From JAGXQV01 sp041674485 (lineage in GTDB: Bacteria; Pseudomonadota; Gammaproteobacteria; Burkholderiales; Sulfuricellaceae), in contig JBAYVP010000146.1 of NCBI GenBank assembly GCA_041674485.1, positions 1 to 11,626 on the forward strand: 11,626 bases of DNA, in the 5' to 3' direction. Position numbers and translations under genes: made by a program. The notes under the pieces are model-generated. The model ran no database searches and had not been told where the DNA came from. It saw nothing but the letters and a program-made list of their open reading frames with translations. Shown here piece after piece: positions 1 through 6,225 of the stretch. Every line of letters begins with the position of its first letter. The first letter of the stretch is position 1.

Positions 1-65
1 GGGGTATTTCGGGTCCTGAGGGGGACGGGGGGGGGGGGCTGGGGGGGGGGGGGGGGAGGGGGGCC
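1..65. repeat. poly-G low-complexity tract at window edge
   Basis: Almost pure G with a few interruptions, including G runs of more than ten. No coding signal is visible. It could form G-quadruplexes if real. Its position at the window edge, immediately beside a G-rich heptamer array, also fits a sequencing or assembly artefact at a contig end. I cannot tell which from the sequence alone. Confidence 0.7.
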
Positions 66-178
66 GTGAGGGGTGAGGGGTGAGGCGTGAGGCGTAAAAC
101 CCCGGCGCGTAGCGCCGACACCCCCTCACCCCTCACCCCTCACCACCCCTCACCCCTCACCCCTACACCCTCACCCCC
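66..178. repeat. inverted arrays of the heptamer TGAGGGG / CCCCTCA
   Basis: The left arm (66-94) has four tandem heptamers, two TGAGGGG and two TGAGGCG. The right arm (121-178) has about seven units of the complementary CCCCTCA, with one 3-base interruption near 143 and a degenerate unit near 164. The spacer contains a perfect small hairpin, CGGCGC-GTA-GCGCCG (103-117, minus one shared base at each side). The arms can fold into one long stem. The cheB stop codon (171-173, minus strand) lies inside the outermost heptamer of the right arm, so the array starts exactly where cheB ends and may act as a 3' hairpin or terminator-like structure for the cheB transcript, though there is no U-run. Confidence 0.85.
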
Positions 179-1250
179 GAATAATCACCTGCGGAATTTC
201 CTGCAAAGGCACCACCTTGCCCGCAGCGCCCAGCTTGATGGCTTCCTTGGGCATACCGAACACCACGCAGGTTTCCTCGTCTTGGGCGAAAGTTGTTGCT
301 CCGCAGTCCTGCATTTCCTTGAGTCCGTGCGCACCGTCGTCGCCCATACCGGTCATGATGATGCCCAGCGCATTTTTGCCTGCCGCCTTGGCAACCGAAC
401 GGAACAGCACATCTACTGACGGGCGGTGCCGATTCACCAACGGACCGTTGAGCACTTCCACGAAATACTGCGCGCCGCTACGCCGCAATACCATGTGTTT
501 TCCGCCTGGCGCGATTAGTGCGCGTCCCGGCAGGACACGGTCATTGTTGCTGGCTTCCTTGACTGCAATCTGGCAGATGCCGTCCAGCCGATTGGCAAAC
601 GCCTCGGTAAATTTTTCCGGCATGTGCTGGACAATGACGATGCCGGGGCACACCCGCGGCAGCGCGGTCAGCACCACTTCCAGCGCTTGCGTTCCGCCGG
701 TGGAGGTGCCGATGGCGACGATGCGCTCCGTGGTTTGCGCCATGGCCTGGCCGCTGGCGGCAGGTAGTATCGCGTCCGCGTTGAGTTTGGGGGGCACGTT
801 GAGCGGCTGCGCCGACCTGGCTTGCGACACCGACGCCATGCGCCGGACATTGGCTTGCGCTGCCGCCTTGACCGCGCCGACAATATCCGAGGACGAATCT
901 TCCAGGAAACGTTTCAGCCCGATTTTGGGTTTAGTGACAATGCTGACGGCGCCCGCCGCCAGCGCCTGCATGGTCGTCTCCGCCCCTTTTTCCGTCAAGG
1001 TCGAGCAGATCACCACCGGGGTTGGGCGCTCGCTCATGATTTTCTTCAGAAAGCTGATGCCGTCCATGCGCGGCATCTCGACATCCAGCACGATCACGTC
1101 CGGCCATGCCACGCGCATTTTTTCCATGGCAAATATCGGGTCGGCAGCCGCCCCCTGCACTTCGATTGCAGGGTCGCCGCCGAGCAATGCGGACAGGACT
1201 TGGCGAACCACAGCCGAGTCATCGACGATCAAGACTTTGATTGTTTGCAT
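171..1250 (-). CDS. cheB: CheB, chemotaxis protein-glutamate methylesterase / glutamine deamidase
   Basis: The protein has 359 residues, the full CheB length. Residues 1-125 are a receiver domain with acidic pair D10-D11, phospho-acceptor D56 (in VLDVEMPRMDG) and conserved K107. After a linker (about 126-172), residues 175-355 are the methylesterase domain, with the catalytic triad S183 (GTSTGG), H209 (VQHMPEKF) and D305 (TGMGDDGA). In the family, phosphorylation by CheA relieves receiver inhibition so that the enzyme removes methyl groups from receptor glutamates at the inner membrane, opposing CheR. All key residues are present. It is the last gene of the leftward rpn-cheR-cheD-cheB run. 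The ATG at 1248-1250 sits one base from the terminal inverted repeat of a MITE-like element, so its ribosome binding site lies inside that element (GGAG at 1263-1266 with a long 12-base spacing, or AGGA at 1253-1256 with only 2). The stop codon lies inside a heptamer array. Confidence 0.97.
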   Translation of the reverse strand: MQTIKVLIVDDSAVVRQVLSALLGGDPAIEVQGAAADPIFAMEKMRVAWPDVIVLDVEMPRMDGISFLKKIMSERPTPVVICSTLTEKGAETTMQALAAGAVSIVTKPKIGLKRFLEDSSSDIVGAVKAAAQANVRRMASVSQARSAQPLNVPPKLNADAILPAASGQAMAQTTERIVAIGTSTGGTQALEVVLTALPRVCPGIVIVQHMPEKFTEAFANRLDGICQIAVKEASNNDRVLPGRALIAPGGKHMVLRRSGAQYFVEVLNGPLVNRHRPSVDVLFRSVAKAAGKNALGIIMTGMGDDGAHGLKEMQDCGATTFAQDEETCVVFGMPKEAIKLGAAGKVVPLQEIPQVIIRG

Positions 1251-1251
1251 A

Positions 1252-1526
1252 ATCCTAGAAATCTCCGTTGAACGGGCTGGAGTGTGCGGTTTTCCGGGTG
1301 CAGGGCATACCCGACAGCCTACGGCTTGGGCACAAGAGGCGCAACGACGCGCAATGGTTATTCCATTGCCTTCTCTTGGAGTTGCAACGCCGCCATGCGC
1401 CCGGAAAACCGTGCAATCCAGCTCGTAGCGTTCTCACCATACAGGTGAACGCAAAATATATGACAAAGTTGTTTAAAACTACCCTATTACGCATCTTAGC
1501 AAGCGGTCAACGGAGGTTTCTAGGAT
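1252..1526. mobile_element. MITE-like element with 20-bp terminal inverted repeats and nested hairpins (complete copy)
   Basis: The ends are 20-bp inverted repeats (1252-1271 and 1507-1526) with one mismatch; the outer sequence is ATCCTAG. The inside is non-coding but strongly structured: a 12-bp perfect inverted repeat CGGTTTTCCGGG (1287-1298 with 1400-1411); hairpin AGCC-TAC-GGCT (1316-1326); GCAAC/GTTGC (1341-1345 with 1381-1385), extended by GGC/GCC; hairpin GCAATGG/CCATTGC (1351-1357 with 1363-1369); and a hairpin GCGTT..CACC/GGTG AACGC (1428-1452). It fills the whole cheD-cheB gap, starting 1 base from the cheB start and ending 2 bases from the cheD stop. A clear target-site duplication is not visible; a TA dinucleotide is possible. 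A second copy begins at 11455. No transposase is encoded, so it would need one in trans. Open reading frames running through it look incidental. Confidence 0.85.
1253..1266 (-). promoter_or_regulatory. candidate cheB ribosome binding site inside the MITE terminal repeat
   Basis: Read on the minus strand, the purine-rich stretches upstream of the cheB ATG are GGAG, 12 bases from the start, and AGGA, only 2 bases away. Both lie within the terminal inverted repeat of the inserted element. No better Shine-Dalgarno sequence exists, so cheB translation seems to use element-derived sequence or coupling. This is inference from spacing. Confidence 0.4.
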
Positions 1527-1528
1527 AA

Positions 1529-2077
1529 TCAAGCAACCTTCTCATTAATTTCCAACCCCTTCGGCGGACGCTTGATCCAAACGTGTCCGCTCCAGATATC
1601 GAATAGGACGTTGTGGGGTTGCGTGCCGCCCAAACCCTCCGCCTTGACGGTAAAACCGTGGCGCTCCGCCAACAGGCGCGCACTACGTCGGTTACGGCAG
1701 GAAATATCGCGGCACGAAGCGATAAGCGGATTGGCGCAGTTTTTCTCAGTGCATTGAATTTTCCCGTTTCCCACGAACATATTGCTGCCGCCGAACAGTT
1801 TGGCCTCGTATTCGCTGGGACGGGTTCCCGCCGCCCGGATTTCGTTCATGAACAATTCCAGAGCTTCGTCACCGTAGCGCCCATCCAGCGGGGTGGTGCG
1901 CGGCTGGCTGCGGGTAGGCAACATATAATGGCACATGCCGCCGATCAGCAATTTGGGATGCCAGATGGTAATCGAAATGCATGACCCCAGCAGGGTGCGG
2001 ATGCGCGTATTCCGGTCGCCGAAGTATAAATCACCCGGTTGCAGGAAAATCTCGATAACGTGCGGCGGTTTGCGCAT
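1529..2077 (-). CDS. cheD: CheD, chemoreceptor glutamine deamidase
   Basis: The protein is 182 residues from the chosen ATG (2075-2077), which begins MRKPPHVIEIFLQPGDLYFG. The frame stays open 15 codons further upstream, but that stretch is a translation of heptamer repeats, so I start at 2077. Family signatures are present: GSC with nucleophile C33, MCH with H50 (C-H distance 17, as in the characterised Thermotoga enzyme), a nearby T28, KLFGGSNMF (93-101) and a C-terminal GLGGTQPHNVLFD (148-160). CheD deamidates receptor glutamines to glutamates, creating methylation sites for CheR and CheB; in some species it also partners CheC, which is not seen here. Oddities: four cysteines (C109, C114, C122, C127) sit in a slightly long stretch before the RN motif. 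The bases before the ATG are heptamer repeat with no Shine-Dalgarno sequence. The MITE follows 2 bases after the stop. Confidence 0.95.
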   Translation of the reverse strand: MRKPPHVIEIFLQPGDLYFGDRNTRIRTLLGSCISITIWHPKLLIGGMCHYMLPTRSQPRTTPLDGRYGDEALELFMNEIRAAGTRPSEYEAKLFGGSNMFVGNGKIQCTEKNCANPLIASCRDISCRNRRSARLLAERHGFTVKAEGLGGTQPHNVLFDIWSGHVWIKRPPKGLEINEKVA

Positions 2078-2082
2078 GGGTT

Positions 2083-2196
2083 CAGAAGACAGAAGACAGA
2101 AGACAGAGGACAGAAAAACCATCCTCTTTGTTATGGATTTTGCGGCAGAAAACCTTCCTAAAAATCTGTCTTCTGCCTTCTGTCTTCTGTCCTCTG
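2083..2196. repeat. inverted arrays of the heptamer AGAAGAC / CTGTCTT
   Basis: The left arm (2083-2113) and right arm (2166-2196) are each 31 bases, about four heptamers, and match as inverted repeats at 28 of 31 positions; the three exceptions are C/T differences that would still pair as G-U in RNA. The 52-base loop (2114-2165) is unique sequence. The element separates cheD from the duplicated cheR fragment and ends five bases upstream of the cheD start codon. On the cheR-cheD transcript it would form a strong hairpin. Confidence 0.85.
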
Positions 2197-2711
2197 ATAA
2201 TCACGGTTTGAGATATACCGATGGCATCAATTGCTTTAGTTCGTCCACGATTCCGTTGAGGCTTTCCGAGTGACCGATGAGCAGGTGTCCGCCGGATTTG
2301 AGTTGCGCCATAATACGGCGCACCACTTGGCGCTTGGTTTCGTCATCGAAATAAATCATCATGTTGCGCAGAAAAACCAAGTCAAACTCTCCTATTTTTG
2401 GCAAGGTTGAACAGAGGACAGCAAAACCATCCTCTTTGTTATGGATTTGGCGGCAGAAAACCTTCCTCAAAATCTGTCTTCTGTCTTCTGTCCTCTGATA
2501 ATCACGGTTTGAGATACACCGATGGCATCAATTGCTTTAGTTCGTCCACGATTCCGTTGAGGCTTTCCGAGTGGCCGATGAGCAGGTGGCCGCCGGATTT
2601 GAGTTGCGCCATAATACGGCGCACCACTTGGCGCTTGGTTTCGTCATCGAAATAAATCATCACGTTGCGCAGAAAAACCAAGTCAAACTCCCCTATTTTT
2701 GGCAAGGTTGA
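2103..2711. repeat. tandem direct duplication of about 300 bp covering the cheR 3' end and heptamer spacer
   Basis: Unit A (2103-2410) and unit B (2411-2711) are in direct tandem. Each has a heptamer fragment, the spacer beginning ACCATCCTC, a heptamer arm and then the last about 210 bases of cheR. Unit A has one extra heptamer (7 bp). Within the 210-base coding part there are only five differences. Unit B is the genuine 3' end of cheR; unit A is the extra copy. The junction (2409-2413) falls at an ACAGAGGACAG repeat, so slippage or recombination between heptamer repeats is the likely origin. Confidence 0.92.
2201..2410 (-). pseudogene. duplicated C-terminal fragment of cheR
   Basis: This stretch codes for a copy of the last 69 CheR residues (from STLPKIGEF to the VYLKP end), including the LRN.MIYF and GHSESL motifs. 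It lacks the N-terminal helical domain and the SAM-binding motif, so it cannot be a methyltransferase. The frame continues upstream into spacer DNA with only a TTG as possible start (2468-2470) and no ribosome binding site, giving at most 89 residues. Of five differences from cheR, four are synonymous and one changes V216 to M; the fragment has the AT base at every one. I treat it as a non-functional remnant of the tandem duplication. Confidence 0.85.
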
Positions 2712-3308
2712 GTTGAGGTTGATCTGCATGAAATTCACCCGGCTGCGCAGGCTGCTGTCGATCAGGAACGTTCCCTGCTGGGAGCCGACGCCTTTTAGGC
2801 AGTAGCTGGAAAGGTAACGGTCGGGTATGTGCCGCGCCTGCTCGATGGGGTAATGCCCGGTGCGGGCATGTTCCAGCACGCGCGTACTGATGTCCGAAGC
2901 CACTACTTCCCATGGTTGGTCTCCCAGACAATCCGCCGCCACCATGGCGATGGTGTAGGCTTCCTGACCGCTGGAGCTGGCAGCGCTCCATACCCTGAAC
3001 GCCCGGCCTTTCTTGTGGTTGGCCAGCACTTTGTCGCGCAAGAAGTCGAAGTGTTTCGGTTCGCGAAAAAAATAGGTCTCGTTGGTGGTCAGCAAATCCA
3101 CCGCTGCCTGAATTTCGTCCGGATGCTTGCCACTGCTCAACAGCTTGAAGTAATCGCCATAACTCGACAACCTGTGTTCTCTCAGGCGCTTGGCCAACCG
3201 CCCGCTGACCAGGGGTTTTTTTGCGGGTGACAGGCTGATACCGGCGATTTTGTAGATCAGATTTTGGAACTGGCTGAATTCTTTATCGTTTATTGCTGCA
3301 ATATCCAT
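2502..3308 (-). CDS. cheR: CheR, chemotaxis protein-glutamate O-methyltransferase
   Basis: The protein has 268 residues, a normal CheR length. Residues 8-65 match the N-terminal helical domain; LTTNETYFFRE (73-83) is the conserved linker and start of the catalytic domain. The SAM-binding motif is RVWSAASSSGQEAYTIAM (105-122), followed by ASDIS (137-141), LRNVMIYF (213-220) and GHSESL (245-250). The enzyme transfers methyl groups from S-adenosylmethionine to receptor glutamates, giving adaptation together with CheB. The C-terminus lacks the NWETF-type tail binding often reported for other receptors' partners, and the receptors here also lack that pentapeptide. The start has an AAGG about 9 bases upstream. 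The gene begins 6 bases after the stop of the nuclease-like gene, so the two are probably cotranscribed. Its last 210 bases are duplicated just downstream. Confidence 0.97.
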   Translation of the reverse strand: MDIAAINDKEFSQFQNLIYKIAGISLSPAKKPLVSGRLAKRLREHRLSSYGDYFKLLSSGKHPDEIQAAVDLLTTNETYFFREPKHFDFLRDKVLANHKKGRAFRVWSAASSSGQEAYTIAMVAADCLGDQPWEVVASDISTRVLEHARTGHYPIEQARHIPDRYLSSYCLKGVGSQQGTFLIDSSLRSRVNFMQINLNSTLPKIGEFDLVFLRNVMIYFDDETKRQVVRRIMAQLKSGGHLLIGHSESLNGIVDELKQLMPSVYLKP

Positions 3309-3314
3309 ACTTCG

Positions 3315-4193
3315 TTACCTTGTGCCGGTCTGTCGCAATAGCTCGACCTGAGTTACGCTTAAGCCTGTCTTGGCGGCAATGGTGGCATCGTCCAAAATAT
3401 CCAGCAGATTGCGCGCAACCTCCAGGGCTTTGGTTTGCGCGCCTTCTTCGCGCCCCTCTTGACGCCCTTTTTCCATCCCCTTTTCTTCCGCGAATTTCAA
3501 CGAGCCGCGCTGCAAGATGATGAAATCGTGCCGCTTAAATTGAATCTCCAGCTCTTCCGGGGTCATCGCCGCTTCGTTGATCCGGCGGAATGCCTCGTTT
3601 ATGTGGGGGTCAAGAGCGAGGCTGTCGGGGATATATTCCAGGCTGCCGGCATTTTTGACGAAATAAATCCATTTGTCTTGAATATGTTGCAAGGCATCCG
3701 CTTCGAGGGTGAATTTAGGTAGTTCGACAAAGATCAGTTCGACCTCGTCGCTGTATTCGATAAAGCGATCGCGCTCCCTGAGCCGGAAGCGGCTGATGTG
3801 CGCTTGGCTGCCTTCAAACAGCGTGAAATCGGTGAAGGTCAGAGCGATGACGGGGTTCAGCAAGGCATAATCCTCGCCTTTCAGCAACTGGGTGGCGTAT
3901 TGCTTGGCGGCATTGTGCAGTATGCGTTTCTCAAACCCCGCCACGTTGAGCACCTGCATTTCGATAATGACGTGTTTGCCGTTGGCCAGCACAGCCTTGA
4001 CATCCACGTAGGTGTCTTTCATGCCCTTGAGCATGGGGATTTGGTAGGGGTCAACGATGGTGAGATCGACAATGGCATTTTCGCCGCAGTATTCCAGCAT
4101 CGCGTTGAGGAAGCCGACAAGAACCGGCTTCGAGCCTTCCGAGCCGAAAACGCGCTTGAAGGCGTAGTCGGTTTTAACATCTAAAAAACGCAT
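3315..4193 (-). CDS. Rpn/YhgA-like PD-(D/E)XK nuclease family protein
   Basis: The protein has 292 residues and begins MRFLDVKTDYAFKRVFGSEG, the typical opening of the Rpn / PDDEXK_2 family (often annotated as putative transposase). The nuclease core shows D64 in VDVKA and E78-M-Q80 (the family's E-x-Q form of the PD-(D/E)XK motif). The C-terminal part has the charged glycine repeat EKGMEKGRQEGREEG (237-251) and a helix-turn-helix-like end typical of full-length members, so the gene appears intact. E. coli RpnA-type proteins promote RecA-independent recombination and are DNA endonucleases; no chemotaxis role is known. It lies in the same direction as cheR with only 6 bases between them. No good Shine-Dalgarno sequence precedes the ATG. 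It may be a recent arrival next to the che genes, or its promoter may now drive them. Confidence 0.9.
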   Translation of the reverse strand: MRFLDVKTDYAFKRVFGSEGSKPVLVGFLNAMLEYCGENAIVDLTIVDPYQIPMLKGMKDTYVDVKAVLANGKHVIIEMQVLNVAGFEKRILHNAAKQYATQLLKGEDYALLNPVIALTFTDFTLFEGSQAHISRFRLRERDRFIEYSDEVELIFVELPKFTLEADALQHIQDKWIYFVKNAGSLEYIPDSLALDPHINEAFRRINEAAMTPEELEIQFKRHDFIILQRGSLKFAEEKGMEKGRQEGREEGAQTKALEVARNLLDILDDATIAAKTGLSVTQVELLRQTGTR

Positions 4194-4260
4194 GGGCTGA
4201 TATTTCGAATCATGATGGCGCTATTTTACCATGGTATATTTCGAGACTAAGTAGCCAGGG
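4194..4260 (-). promoter_or_regulatory. possible promoter region for rpn-cheR-cheD-cheB
   Basis: On the minus strand a TAAAAT box (five of six to the -10 consensus; plus strand 4224-4229) lies about 30 bases upstream of the nuclease start, but its -35 counterpart is poor. The nonamer ATATTTCGA occurs twice (4200-4208 and 4236-4244) on either side of it, which could be operator-like half sites. This is weak pattern evidence only. Confidence 0.25.
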
Positions 4261-4293
4261 TAAATTTGTTCTCCTTCCAGGAAAAAACCATTC

Positions 4294-4393
4294 ACCGCAG
4301 AGACGCAGAGGCGCTGAGGAAAAACAATGGGCTGTAAAATTGAATGGTCTCACCATTTTCATTGATTTCTCTGCGTCTCTGCGTCTCTGCGGT
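4294..4393. repeat. inverted arrays of the octamer CGCAGAGA / CTCTGCGT
   Basis: The left arm (4294-4321) and right arm (4366-4393) are 28-base inverted repeats with three mismatches, each built from about three 8-base units. A perfect hairpin AATGGT-CTC-ACCATT (4343-4357) sits inside the loop. Similar GCAGAGACGCAGAG octamer repeats are, to my knowledge, scattered through intergenic regions of several bacteria. Here it occupies the 269-bp gap between the end of the membrane receptor gene and the nuclease gene and could end or attenuate the receptor transcript. Confidence 0.85.
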
Positions 4394-4462
4394 AAATGCT
4401 TTTGGTTCCGGCTCGTCCGGCTTAGGATGATTGTAGATCAAGCGCTGAAGCGGTTCTCCGGG

Positions 4463-6004
4463 CTACACCTGCTTGCCGGCAACCGGCATATCCGGCGCGA
4501 CGCGCCCTACCGTGAAAAATGCCATGGCATGTTGCAATTGCCCGGCCTGGCTACTCATTTCTTCCGCAGTCGCCGCCAGTTCTTCCGAAGTCATGGCATT
4601 TTGTTGGGTTATCTGATTGAGCTGGCCGACGGCGGAGTTCACCTGTGTTGCGCCGCTTGCTTGCTCACCCAACGCAGCGCTGATTTCCTGCACCAGGTCG
4701 GAGGTCTTGTTGATCGCCGGGGCGATTTCATCCAGCAGGCGGCCGGCGCGCTCGGCCAGTTCCACGCTGCCGCCCGCCACATGGCTGATCTCGCGCGCCG
4801 CAATCTGGCTGCGCTCGGCCAGCTTCCGGACTTCCGCCGCCACCACCGCGAAGCTCTTGCCGAACTCGCCGGCGCGCGCGGCTTCGATAGCGGCATTCAA
4901 CGCGAGCAGATTGGTCTGGTAGGCAATATCGTCGACGATGCCGATCTTGTCGGCAATCTGCTTCATCGCCGCCACCATGGCGTTCACTGCCAGGCAGCCC
5001 TCGGTAGCCTGCCTGGCGGCCTGTGCGGCTATCCCGTCGGTGACTTTGGCGTTCCCGGCGCCATGGTCAATCGAGGTGGTCATCTGCTCGATGGAGGCCG
5101 CCGTCTGTTCTATGCTTGCCGCCTGTTCGCTGGTTGCCTGGCTCATGCTCTGCGCGGTGGCGCTGACTTCTTCGGCGGCGCCGGAAACGGAATGCGCCGC
5201 ATGGCGCACTTCAGCGATGATGCCGGAGAGGTTTTCCACCATAATCTTCAACTCGTACAACATGCTGCCGTTATCATTGCGGCGCGGTTCAATCACCGAA
5301 GTCAAATCGCCTTCGGCCACTTTTTTGAGTATGTCCGCGACATAAGCCGGCTCTCCGCCCAATTGACGGGTGATGGAACGGGTAATTAAGGCGCCGAGAA
5401 ACACACTAAGCAATAGCGTCGCCACGCTGCCGGCTACCATCCAGTTTATGGACGATTTGGCGGAGCCGACCGTGTTGTTGACCAATGCGTTGGCTTCCTT
5501 CACCTGTTGTTCGCGCAACGCTTCCACTTTTTTGCTGATGTTGTCGCTGGCCTTGTCGAAGCGTTCCATCACCACATTGCCGGCATCTTTCCCCTGGGCG
5601 ATATACACCCCCGCCATTTCCTTGCCCACGGCGTAATACTCGTTGAAAGACGCTTCGATATCATCGACTTTTTTTAACGAATCCGTGTCGTTCTCCTGAC
5701 GGTACATTTGCTTGAATTTTCCCAGCTTCTCCAGGAAAGACTGCGCCGCCGCTTCAGCCTCTTTGTATCCGTCCGGGTTGTGGGTGGCGCAGACATCCGT
5801 CAGGAATTGCTGCACATCGACGCGCAACGTGTTTACCTCGTCCGCCAGCAGCACGTAAGGCAAGGTTTCCGCCTGTATTTGCTCCACATTGCGGGTAATG
5901 TGGAGGAACGCTGCGGCCAATATTGTCAATAACGCCACAAACACCAGCACCACAGCGGAAAAACCGCCCCCCAACCGCTTTCCGACTTGCATATTTTCGA
6001 GCAT
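4463..6004 (-). CDS. methyl-accepting chemotaxis protein, four-helix-bundle sensor type
   Basis: The protein has 513 residues. A short cytoplasmic start is followed by TM1 (about 13-34), a periplasmic helical sensor domain (about 35-187, four-helix-bundle MCP type), TM2 (about 188-208), HAMP (about 209-262) and the cytoplasmic signalling domain (263-497). The CheA/CheW-contacting hairpin tip is DIAYQTNLLALNAAIEAARA (359-378). Ligand specificity cannot be read from the sequence. The tip flank is slightly irregular (ADKIGIVDDIAYQ; FGKSFAVVAAEVRKL, where a G is usual in place of S), but the domain is intact. No NWETF pentapeptide tail is present. The start is supported by AGGGGAAG about 5 bases upstream of the ATG. 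It is divergent from the PAS receptor and upstream of the nuclease-cheR-cheD-cheB run, separated by the octamer element. Confidence 0.95.
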   Translation of the reverse strand: MLENMQVGKRLGGGFSAVVLVFVALLTILAAAFLHITRNVEQIQAETLPYVLLADEVNTLRVDVQQFLTDVCATHNPDGYKEAEAAAQSFLEKLGKFKQMYRQENDTDSLKKVDDIEASFNEYYAVGKEMAGVYIAQGKDAGNVVMERFDKASDNISKKVEALREQQVKEANALVNNTVGSAKSSINWMVAGSVATLLLSVFLGALITRSITRQLGGEPAYVADILKKVAEGDLTSVIEPRRNDNGSMLYELKIMVENLSGIIAEVRHAAHSVSGAAEEVSATAQSMSQATSEQAASIEQTAASIEQMTTSIDHGAGNAKVTDGIAAQAARQATEGCLAVNAMVAAMKQIADKIGIVDDIAYQTNLLALNAAIEAARAGEFGKSFAVVAAEVRKLAERSQIAAREISHVAGGSVELAERAGRLLDEIAPAINKTSDLVQEISAALGEQASGATQVNSAVGQLNQITQQNAMTSEELAATAEEMSSQAGQLQHAMAFFTVGRVAPDMPVAGKQV

Positions 6005-6225
6005 GAAAACTTCCCCTCAGGAGATTCCAGCGAAATGATTTCCCCGCCTCCAGTGGCTGAAACCCTGCCAGCCAAATAGCGCGGGTGCGTTTATGCGGAA
6101 AAAATCCGCACCAACAGAGCTGGCAAAAAGCGTCCATATTACCAGAATGGAGGCTAAAGGGTACAGAGGAATTTCGATGTTCTCAACGCACCTACGCGGA
6201 GCGCTTGTCGCTGTACGTAATATCG
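6005..6225. other. intergenic region upstream of the leftward receptor, no gene seen
   Basis: I find no convincing gene here. A perfect hairpin TGCGGA-AAAAA-TCCGCA lies at 6094-6110. A 71-codon minus-strand frame exists (6017-6232) with one hydrophobic stretch, but its only start is TTG without a ribosome binding site. The region should contain the promoter of the four-helix-bundle receptor; I see no clear sigma-28 (TAAA-N15-GCCGATAA) or sigma-70 match. Confidence 0.5.

Noticed and set aside
217..1428. 403-codon plus-strand frame opposite cheB
   Set aside because: Antisense shadow of cheB that runs into the MITE; low-complexity Ala/Ser/Pro/Thr composition.
1255..1528. Open frames inside the MITE (79 codons minus strand; 86 codons plus strand) and the matching 121-codon frame at 11261-11626
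   Set aside because: They translate terminal repeats and hairpin arms, have no ribosome binding site or protein-like composition, and recur only because the element is repeated. Similar short hypotheticals may exist in databases but I regard them as spurious.
2083..2497. CRISPR array
   Set aside because: The repeats are contiguous 7-bp units without unique spacers and there are no cas genes; the same applies to the other arrays.
4367..4393. Intrinsic terminator for the membrane receptor
   Set aside because: The octamer arms can form a strong stem but no U-run follows on the minus strand, so I list it as a repeat only.
4340..5389. 349-codon plus-strand frame opposite the membrane receptor
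   Set aside because: Antisense shadow; starts in the octamer repeat and has no recognisable domain.
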